Source of the DNA: Nonomuraea ceibae | GTDB taxonomy: Bacteria > Actinomycetota > Actinomycetes > Streptosporangiales > Streptosporangiaceae | DNA: 64,000 bases | Reading direction: 5' to 3' | Assembly: GCF_019396325.1 (NCBI RefSeq) | Contig: NZ_JAHKRO010000027.1 | Span: 1-64,000, forward strand | In this document: positions 57,578 through 64,000 of the stretch, piece after piece | Numbering within the stretch: the first letter of the stretch is position 1 | Layout: every line of letters begins with the position of its first letter | The notes under the pieces: generated by a model | Database searches by the model: none | What the model was told of the DNA's origin: nothing | Seen by the model: the letters and a program-made list of their open reading frames with translations, nothing else | Program-made: the position numbers and the translations under genes

Positions 57578-59044
57578 TCAGCCGTCCTGAGACCGGTACA
57601 AAGGCAACAGGACGCGGAACGTCGCTCCCGCGCCGGGCGCGCTGCGCGCCTCGATCCTGCCCGCGTGCGCCTGCACCAGCGCGGCGGCGATGGCCAGCCC
57701 CAGCCCGGTGCCGCCGTACGCGCGCGAGCGGCTCGGGTCCGCGCGATAGAACCGGTCGAACACATGGGGCAGATCGTCAGGGGCGATGCCCTGTCCCTCG
57801 TCGCGCACCTCGACCAAGGCCGCTTCCGTATCCGCGGCAGGTCCTGTTCCCGCATGCACGCCCCCGTAGGGTGCGTCGTCGCCGGCGGTCCGTCGCCTGA
57901 CCGTGACGCGCACCGCGGTGCCCGCCGCCGTGTGGGTGATCGCGTTTCCCACCAGGTTGGCGATGACCTGGTGCAGGCGGTGTTCGTCGCCGCGTACGAG
58001 CACCGGGTCGTCGGAGATGTGCAGATGGATGGGGCGCTCGCGGTCACGGGCCTGGGCGGCGTGCACCACATCACCCGCGAGGACCCGGAGGTCCACCACA
58101 GTGGGCTCCAGCGTGGGTTCCTGATCCAGGCGGGCCAGCAGAAGCATGTCCTCGACCAGTACGCCCATCCGTTCGGCCTCGCCCTCGATCCGGCCGAAGA
58201 GCCGCTCGGCCGCCGGGTCCCGCGTCCTGTGCCCGTGGTGGTACAGCTCGGCGAAGCCGCGGATGGACGTGAGCGGCGTACGCAACTCGTGCGAGGCGTC
58301 GGCGACGAAGTGACGCAGCCTCCGCTCGGACTGCTCCCGCTCGCGCAGCGCGAGGGCCAGGCGCTCCAGCATCACGTTCAGGGTCCGGCCCAGCCGGCCG
58401 GTCTCGGTGCGCGGATCGGTGTCGTCGACCCTGCGATCGGTGTCCCCCTCCGCGATCGCCTCCGCTGTACGCTCGATCCGGTTCAGCGGACGGAGGCCCA
58501 GCCGCACCACGAACCAGGCGACCGCGCCCAGCAGCGACAGCACCAGGACGCCGGCGGCCAGCTCGATGACCAGCAACTGCCGCACGGTTTCCCGGTTGGC
58601 CGCCAGCGACATCGACACGGCCACCCGCCCGCCGCCCGGCACGCTCGCCACGAGCACACGCCACTCCTCCGAGCCGGTCCTGCCGGCCACCGTGACGGGG
58701 CGAGCCGGTAGCGCCGTGGCTTCCTGGGCCGTCAGGGCGGGGCCGTCGGAGAGGTCGGGCGGCATCTGCCGCACCACGCTTCCGTACGCGTCGTAGAAGG
58801 TCATCCGGAACTGTGTCGGCAGCTCCATGTCCCCGAGACGCCGAGGAGGCGGCGCCGTGGGCGGGGGGCGCCGGCCGAGGGTGAGGACCAGTTCGGTCAG
58901 CTGGGTGTCCACCCGAGCCAGCAGCACCCGATCCAGGAGCAGCACGCCCGCCACGGCGAAGACGGCCAGACCGGCAGCGCACAGGCCCAGCAAGGCGGCC
59001 AGCAGCCGATGCCGCAGCGACCACGAACGCCGACCCAGCCTCAT
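57578..59044 (-). CDS. Sensor histidine kinase (HisKA, OmpR-type partner)
   Basis: A 488-residue protein. Helix 1 (residues 13-38) and helix 2 (157-180) flank an outer sensor domain of about 115 residues. A HAMP linker covers 181-235, and the phosphoacceptor H252 lies in FVADASHELRTPL. The ATPase domain (355-480) has NLVGNAITHT, DEGQGI and GGTGLGLAIA. ATG 59044 overlaps the stop of the response regulator (ATGA). A Gly/Ala/Asp-rich insertion lies in the ATPase domain (residues 390-412). It likely controls the VTC-DUF4956-CotH genes that follow. Confidence 0.93.
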   Translation of the reverse strand: MRLGRRSWSLRHRLLAALLGLCAAGLAVFAVAGVLLLDRVLLARVDTQLTELVLTLGRRPPPTAPPPRRLGDMELPTQFRMTFYDAYGSVVRQMPPDLSDGPALTAQEATALPARPVTVAGRTGSEEWRVLVASVPGGGRVAVSMSLAANRETVRQLLVIELAAGVLVLSLLGAVAWFVVRLGLRPLNRIERTAEAIAEGDTDRRVDDTDPRTETGRLGRTLNVMLERLALALREREQSERRLRHFVADASHELRTPLTSIRGFAELYHHGHRTRDPAAERLFGRIEGEAERMGVLVEDMLLLARLDQEPTLEPTVVDLRVLAGDVVHAAQARDRERPIHLHISDDPVLVRGDEHRLHQVIANLVGNAITHTAAGTAVRVTVRRRTAGDDAPYGGVHAGTGPAADTEAALVEVRDEGQGIAPDDLPHVFDRFYRADPSRSRAYGGTGLGLAIAAALVQAHAGRIEARSAPGAGATFRVLLPLYRSQDG

Positions 59045-59742
59045 GAGGAATCCTGCAGGCGATACCCCAGCCCGCGCAACGTGTGGATCAACGGCCGGCC
59101 TTCCGCGTCGATCTTCCGCCGAAGGTAACTGATGTAGGACTCGACGATCCGGCTGTCACCGTCGATGTCGAAGTCCCACACCCGCTCCAGAATCTGTCCC
59201 TTGCTGACGACCCGCTCGGCGTTGATCATCAGATAGTGCAGGAGGCTGAACTCCGTCGGCGAGAGATGGATGGCCCGCCCCGCCCGCCGCACCAGATGAG
59301 CCTCCTCGTCGAGCTCCAGATCCGCATAGCGGAGAACCCGGTCGTCGACCTCTTCCGGCACGGGCCGGACCCTGCGCAGGATCGCCCGCAGCCGCAGAAC
59401 CACCTCCTCCAAGCTGAACGGCTTGGTGACGTAGTCGTCCCCGCCCGCGGTCAGGCCGGAAATCCGGTCCGACACGGCATCCTTGGCGGTGAGGAAGAGC
59501 ACCAACGGACTGTCCTGCGCCTCCCGCAACCTGCGAGCGACCGTGAAGCCGTCCAGGTCAGGCAGCATCACATCCAGCACGATGATGTCGGGCCGCTCGG
59601 ACGCCACCGCTTTCAGCGCCGCCCGTCCACTGGACGCGGTTCGCACGTCGAAACCGTTGAGACTCAGCGCCTCGGACAACAGCTCCCGGATGTTGGGCTC
59701 GTCGTCAACGACCAGGACTTTCGCGGGCACGGACTCGTTCAT
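59041..59742 (-). CDS. OmpR family response regulator
   Basis: A 233-residue protein. The receiver has D13-D14, the phospho-acceptor D57 (IIVLDVMLPD) and K in YVTKPFS. The winged-helix output domain (residues 135-230) has LSPTEFSLLHYLMINAERVV, in part, and the SYISYLRRKID recognition helix. It is the first gene of the regulator-kinase-VTC-DUF4956-CotH set. The resemblance is to TcrA/MprA-type regulators of actinobacteria. Confidence 0.94.
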   Translation of the reverse strand: MNESVPAKVLVVDDEPNIRELLSEALSLNGFDVRTASSGRAALKAVASERPDIIVLDVMLPDLDGFTVARRLREAQDSPLVLFLTAKDAVSDRISGLTAGGDDYVTKPFSLEEVVLRLRAILRRVRPVPEEVDDRVLRYADLELDEEAHLVRRAGRAIHLSPTEFSLLHYLMINAERVVSKGQILERVWDFDIDGDSRIVESYISYLRRKIDAEGRPLIHTLRGLGYRLQDSS

Positions 59743-60188
59743 GGGTACCGTTCTACGGTACCTGTGTAAGTGCAGCCTGAAAGGCCACGACCCGAGCGTG
59801 CGAGGCGCGAAGTCGGGCCGCGTTCCTCACTCCCCACAATCTCCTGTACGTTGCCGCCGACGCCTACCTCGCCACCCCGGCCGACGCCGAACGCCGCAAG
59901 GAAAGCGCGAACGGACCCGCGCGGTCGCCAAGACCACCATCCGCCGGCTGCTGTCCCGCCGCGACATCTAGCTAGATGATGTCCCGGAGGCAGCGGTGGC
60001 CCAGCCGCCGAGAGCTCGGGCTGGGCGAGGACGTCGCCGCGGTGTACGACTCGGACACGACCCCGGGGCCGTCATCGGATGCTGATCCGCCGGTGTTCTG
60101 AGGTCGGATCGGGCATTAAGCCAGTCCGCCGGGCGCAAGGTCTTCGGCCTCGCCACCGCAGGCGTCGTCTTGCTTGACCTCGTGTGCG
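59743..60188. other. 446-base stretch without an intact gene
   Basis: Between the OmpR regulator and the LysR gene no intact gene is seen. One plus-strand frame near 59835-59920 reads HNLLYVAADAYLATPADAERR, given here in part. After a frame change at about 59920 it reads RAVAKTTIRRLLSRRDI and stops at TAG near 59971. This looks like the tail of a lost gene whose family I cannot name. The promoter of the two-component operon should lie at its left end. Confidence 0.5.
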
Positions 60189-61091
60189 TCAGTCCGGCAG
60201 CCAGTGCAGCTCGTGCGCCAGCGTTTTGGCGACGGCACGGATGCGGCGGTGCAGCGGCGATTGCTCGCGCGGGAGGACCAGGTGGATCGTCAGGCTGGGC
60301 GCTCCCCGCAGCGGTCGCCAGGTGACACCGGGCGGTGCTGCCGCGACCGCGGCTTCTCCGGCCGGGGCGAGGGTGACCCCGTCGAGCAGGTCGCGTTGAG
60401 ACATGTCGAAGGAGACAGCGGGCGTGTGGAATCGAGGGTGTGGCCGGATGTCTCGGAACAGTGCGGACAGCTGATCGTGGACCACGGGGTTGGCCGCACG
60501 ATCCGGGAGTCGCAGCGGATACGCGGCCGCGTCGGCGATCTCGATCTCCGGGTGTTCGGCCAGCGGATGGTGCTGCGCCAGCTGGACCCCGACGCGCATA
60601 CGCCGCAGCAGGAACCGGCGCACGCCACGGCCCGGCTGTTCACCACGGGTGATCCCGGCATCGATTCGGCCATCGGCGACCGCGAGGGAGATCTCCGGTG
60701 TCGCCATCGGTACCGCGCCGACCTCGAGCCCGCTGTTGCCGCGAACCAGCCTGTCCACCAGGGCCGGTACCGTCTCGGCCCCGGCGCTGAGGCTGTATCC
60801 GATGCGCAGCGTGCCCAGCTCACCGGCCGCCGCGCTCCGGGCGGTGTCCCATGCCCGGTCCAGCGCCGCCAGCGCGGGCGGTGCGGACTCCGCCAAAGCC
60901 GCACCGGCCGTGGTCAATGCGACGCTACGCGTGTTGCGGACCAGCAGGGCCGTACCGAGTTCCGCCTCCAACCGGCGCATCCGGGCGCTGAGTGCGGGCT
61001 GTGCGATACCGATCCGTGCGGCCGCGCGGGTGAAGTTCAGCTCCTGCGCCAGTACCAGGAAGTAGCGCAGGCTCACCGTATCCGGCGCCAC
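60189..61091 (-). CDS. LysR family transcriptional regulator
   Basis: A 300-residue protein. I placed the start at GTG 61091 because GGGAGGG lies just upstream and the family N-terminus begins there (TVSLRYFLVLAQELNFTRAA). The HTH covers residues 5-62 (ARIGIAQPALSARMRRLEAEL) and the effector domain residues 90-298. It is divergent from a small DUF1330 gene, its likely target, with 188 bases between the starts. Confidence 0.9.
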   Translation of the reverse strand: MAPDTVSLRYFLVLAQELNFTRAAARIGIAQPALSARMRRLEAELGTALLVRNTRSVALTTAGAALAESAPPALAALDRAWDTARSAAAGELGTLRIGYSLSAGAETVPALVDRLVRGNSGLEVGAVPMATPEISLAVADGRIDAGITRGEQPGRGVRRFLLRRMRVGVQLAQHHPLAEHPEIEIADAAAYPLRLPDRAANPVVHDQLSALFRDIRPHPRFHTPAVSFDMSQRDLLDGVTLAPAGEAAVAAAPPGVTWRPLRGAPSLTIHLVLPREQSPLHRRIRAVAKTLAHELHWLPD

Positions 61092-61279
61092 GTGCCCTCC
61101 CCGCCGATTGATAACGATCCGTTCTGAGTCTATCCCGTACCGGTCTTTCCCTCGGCCGCGCACCAAGCCCTAACCTGCGCATATGACGATTCAACCGGCC
61201 GCAGTACCCATCGCCGGGATCGATCGATCTGCATGTCAATGCGAAGTCGGACGTGTCCGGCCCAACACAGGAGGTTTCC

Positions 61280-61585
61280 GTGGCCAAGGGCTACTGGGTC
61301 AGTGTCTACCCCGCTATTTCCGACCCTGAGGGGCTGACTGCCTACGACAAGCTGGCCGGTCCGGCTGTCCAGGCTGGAGGCGGGCGCACCATATCCCTCC
61401 TCCCGTCCCAGGGCGGTCGAGTCGTCGCCCACGAGGCCGGAATTGCGCAACGCGTCGTTCTCATCGAGTTCGCCAGCTTTGAACAGGCTGTCGCGGCATA
61501 CGAGAGTGAGGCGTACCAGAAGGCGCTGGTGGCCCTCCCTGACGGCTTCGAGCGCGACTTCCGCATCATCGACGGCATCGACTGA
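61280..61585 (+). CDS. DUF1330 domain protein
   Basis: A 101-residue protein from GTG 61280, with AGGAGG at 61269-61274. The ferredoxin-like dimeric fold of DUF1330 is visible in GYWVSVYPAISDPEGLTAYDKL, in part, then QRVVLIEFASFEQAVAAYES, in part, and the final ERDFRIIDG. Members are small dimeric proteins related to the Dabb/EthD folds with unclear activity. Its position opposite a LysR gene suggests a metabolic role induced by a small molecule. The 248 bases that follow hold no supported gene. Confidence 0.88.
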   Translation: MAKGYWVSVYPAISDPEGLTAYDKLAGPAVQAGGGRTISLLPSQGGRVVAHEAGIAQRVVLIEFASFEQAVAAYESEAYQKALVALPDGFERDFRIIDGID

Positions 61586-61833
61586 CCTCGACGGCCTGCA
61601 TGAGGCCACCGGCAGCCTGCCGTGTCCTGCTCAACCTCATCGACCTGGGCCTGGCCTGGCAGCTCCCGCCCATGCGCTCGACCGGCCCCGGCCGGCCGCC
61701 GGTAGCGGGGAAGACTTCCTCCATAGGATCTCAACCTCCCCCGGCGATCGCCGGGCCGAAAGCTACCATTCCCGCAGGCGCCACGTCGTCGTCCAACAGC
61801 AGCCCGGTGCCGTGCGGCGGGCTACTCCATGTC

Positions 61834-63075
61834 CTAGCAGCCCGCGAGGTCGCTCCGGCCTGCTGATGCGGGGAGCGACGGCGAGTAGTCGTCGAGGGTC
61901 ATGGCGTTGTGCAGGCGTGCGCTCTTGCTGGCCAGGCGGAGAAGTGCTCGCCGGGGCCGGGCGGGCAGGGCGGAGATCAGGCGGGCGCCCTGGGCCAGTC
62001 CTCGTACGCCGAGGCGGGAGGCGGGGATCAGGGTTTTGGCCGCGCTGAGCGCGGCCGCGTGGCTGCCGCGCACGTGCCCGGCCATCGCGTGCTCGTAGGC
62101 GGGGAAGGCGCGCTGGTGATCGCCGCCCGCTCGCGCCAGTTCCCCGGCCAGTACGTACGCGCCGACGACGGCCAGGCTGGTACTGCCGCCGACGGCCGGG
62201 CCGGGACAGTAGCCGGCGTCGCCGACGAGCGTCACCCGGCCGCGCGACCAGGTGTCCATGCGGACCTGGGTGATCGAGTCGAAGTAGAAGGCCGGCGTAC
62301 GGTCCAGCTCGTCCAGCCAGCGGTCCACCTCGGGGTGCATGCCGTCGAACGCGCCGCGCAGCAGCTCCTTCTGCCGGGGCACGTCGTGGTGGTGGTAGTC
62401 GAGCTCGTGTTCACTACGGAACAGGAGCAACGCCCGTGCCTCGTCGAGGTGTCGCGCGCCGTACATGCCGGCGGTGCGGCCCACGCCGACGTGCATGAGG
62501 AGCTCTCCGTCGAGGCCGAAGGCGTGAGGCAGGGTCAGCACCCCGAAGTAGGCGCCGATGAAGGCGCCGAAGCGGGGCTCCTCGCCGAAAATGAGGCGGC
62601 GCACGTTGGAGTGCAGCCCGTCCGCGCCGACGACGATGTTGAAGCGGCGCGGCGTGGCGCGCTCGAACTGTACCTCGCCGTCGGGCGAGATCGCGGTGAT
62701 CGAGTCGCCGAAGAGGTACTCGACGTGGTCGCGGGTGGCGTCATAGTAGATCTCGCTCAGGTCGTCGCGCATGATCTCCAGGTGCCGGTCGGAGGTGGCG
62801 TTGAAGATCTTGGACAGGTTCACCCGGACAGGGCGCCGGGCGCCCTCCTGATGAATGGTCATCCGGTTGGTGCCGGTGGCCCGCTCCTCGACGCGCGCGA
62901 TCAGGCCCATCTGCTGCGAGATGTTCATCGCGGGCCGGAACAGGTCGACCGCGTGGCCGCCGGTCTTGCGCAAAGCCGGCGCGCGCTCGACGACGGTGAC
63001 GGAGAAGCCGTGCCTGGTCAGCCAGTACGCCAGGACCGGACCGGCGATGCTGGCGCCGGAGATGAGAATCCGCAT
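61834..63075 (-). CDS. FAD-dependent monooxygenase (PHBH fold)
   Basis: A 413-residue protein. The start ATG 63075 has AGGA 5 bases away; ATG 63093 is an alternative. ISGASIAGPVLAYWL is the first FAD motif, VVGADGLHSNVRR the DG motif and LVGDAGYCPGPAVGGSTS the second FAD motif. The order and the GYC variant resemble the 47.5 kb enzyme. A C-terminal extension of about 70 basic, Ala/Leu-rich residues follows the FAD fold. The substrate is unknown. No regulator is adjacent. Confidence 0.9.
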   Translation of the reverse strand: MRILISGASIAGPVLAYWLTRHGFSVTVVERAPALRKTGGHAVDLFRPAMNISQQMGLIARVEERATGTNRMTIHQEGARRPVRVNLSKIFNATSDRHLEIMRDDLSEIYYDATRDHVEYLFGDSITAISPDGEVQFERATPRRFNIVVGADGLHSNVRRLIFGEEPRFGAFIGAYFGVLTLPHAFGLDGELLMHVGVGRTAGMYGARHLDEARALLLFRSEHELDYHHHDVPRQKELLRGAFDGMHPEVDRWLDELDRTPAFYFDSITQVRMDTWSRGRVTLVGDAGYCPGPAVGGSTSLAVVGAYVLAGELARAGGDHQRAFPAYEHAMAGHVRGSHAAALSAAKTLIPASRLGVRGLAQGARLISALPARPRRALLRLASKSARLHNAMTLDDYSPSLPASAGRSDLAGC

Positions 63076-63093
63076 GGCATTCCTGCTTGTCAT

Positions 63094-63306
63094 TCAGCCC
63101 ACCCGTACGTCGTGGAGCGCGCGGTCGACCGGCCGTGACCGCCCGTCGGAAACGTTCATGAGCCCACTGTCGCCGCCGGTACGCGCCGGTGGCTTGGACA
63201 AATGTTCCCCTCTATCGCCTGGCCGGCGGATTGAAGCACGGCCTCGAGAATCGCGGCGGACCGCCGCATACAACTCGACCTTGGACTTGGGCTGCACCAG
63301 CGCCAC
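63094..63306 (-). mobile_element. Relic of an IS21-type transposase N-terminus
   Basis: From about 63306 leftwards the first 21 residues, including KSKVELYAAVRRDSR, match the start I recall for actinomycete IS21 transposases (KSKVELYAAIRRD, then an HTH). After that the frame is broken and the HTH, DDE domain and IstB gene are absent. No terminal inverted repeats were found. It is a short leftover of an insertion. Confidence 0.45.
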
Positions 63307-64000
63307 CTCATCCCGCGAAGCACATCAATGCTCGCACCACCAGTCCTCGGGGCGCTGTTACTTCCCAGCGACATCACCTTGCAGCGGAAACGATCGCTGT
63401 CACCTGTCATCGACAGAACCAGACGTCAAATGGACGCGGGACCACGTCCGTGGACGTGACCAGGCCATGCGGCGGGAAGTTCAGCGTCGTCAGCGCTCTT
63501 CGTTGGTTGGATGATGGGGCATCGTGACGGACTCGGCGAAGTGAAGGTCGCGCGCCGTGGATCATGACCGGACGGTGGCGGCCGAGGTGTGGACCGACCC
63601 CTTGGCGCCGGCTTCAGTACTGCGTGACCCCCCAGCGAGCGTGGCGGAGTTCCTGCTCGGCGACGGAGCCTGAGGTGGTCAGGCCAAGGCGAGCACGTCC
63701 CCTGTCCCAAGGTTGCCCGCTCACCCGCTTCGCGCCTGCTTCGAACTCATAACGGATTACCCCCGTCGCCGCCCCTGGGACTGTTGGCGACCAGATCAAC
63801 GTGATCATCGCGATGACGCTGCACGACCGTGCTATCACCCCATGCCCCACCAGACCAGTCGTTCATCTGGGATTTGCACCTCGTGACCCCGCCCGGCTGG
63901 CGGGCACACGCCCGCAAGCTCGGCAGTGTGATCTTGCTCGTCGGGTAGGGCTCACGCCTGACCGACACGAAACCACCTGGACGATAACGCTGCCGCGTGC
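63307..64000. other. Right-end stretch without a supported gene
   Basis: About 690 bases have lower GC regularity than the coding parts, and no frame shows family-like sequence. Short frames such as 63558-63675 (plus) and the frame running off the right edge (TLHDRAITPCPTRPVV onwards) could be fragments of older genes. Taken with the IS21 relic next to it, this looks like a degraded insertion zone. Confidence 0.5.

Noticed and set aside
61183..61330. A leaderless 48-codon frame from ATG 61183, behind a TAACCT box.
   Set aside because: It lies in another frame across the DUF1330 start and has no recognisable content; AGGAGG clearly marks GTG 61280.
1..64000. tRNA or rRNA genes, CRISPR arrays, and an origin of replication.
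   Set aside because: No cloverleaf-like or rRNA-like stretch, no regularly spaced repeats and no DnaA-box cluster were recognised by eye; a tool-based scan could still find a tRNA.

Overview
The window is very GC-rich (roughly 70 percent or more by eye) with extreme third-position G/C use, frequent GTG starts, many ATGA/GTGA gene overlaps, mycothiol-type enzymes, an AfsR/SARP regulator, ECF sigma factors and a CpnT-like secreted protein. This points to a filamentous actinomycete. My best guess is the Streptosporangiaceae (Nonomuraea-like), but that is inference from gene content. No rRNA, tRNA, CRISPR array or intact transposon was seen, and the window looks like a chromosomal region rich in regulators and accessory genes.

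Left part, 1-16.7 kb: a CpnT-like secreted-toxin N-terminus running off the left edge with its YbaB partner; a fusion of a CrtC/AttH-type lipocalin domain with a trans-prenyl diphosphate synthase; an MMPL transporter; a secreted protein; a double-HTH MerR regulator divergent from an erythromycin-esterase homologue; a stand-alone trpB-trpA-gntR operon with an inverted-repeat operator; a nucleotidyltransferase; an ECF41 sigma factor with a matching self-promoter; an APH(6)-like kinase whose ribosome binding site lies in a hairpin; and an ECF sigma/membrane-partner pair.

Middle, 16.8-33.7 kb: an aminosugar operon (solute-binding lipoprotein, two permeases, GH3 N-acetylglucosaminidase, NagA) behind a ROK regulator; MarR and LysR regulators; VOC and PASTA proteins; a TetR/SDR divergent pair with twin palindromes; two more ECF sigma/partner operons; and a FAD monooxygenase with its TetR regulator.

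Right, 33.8-64 kb: TetR/MFS/hydrolase; a membrane-anchored metallo-beta-lactamase next to a TetR stump; a GrpB pseudogene; an apolipoprotein N-acyltransferase with a two-component system; three hydrolases of the HSL or class C beta-lactamase type; FAD monooxygenases; an AfsR-type SARP; an XRE/SDR pair followed by a twice-broken SDR; and an apparent five-gene operon of OmpR regulator, histidine kinase, VTC-domain protein, DUF4956 membrane protein and CotH kinase. It closes with LysR/DUF1330, a FAD monooxygenase and an IS21-like relic.

The best candidates for undescribed biology are the lipocalin-prenyl synthase fusion (2.2-4.3 kb), the two-component-controlled VTC/DUF4956/CotH set (54.3-59.7 kb), the RBS-sequestering hairpin before the phosphotransferase (14.2 kb), and the multi-membrane MBL protein with an internal twin-arginine segment (36.9-38.4 kb).
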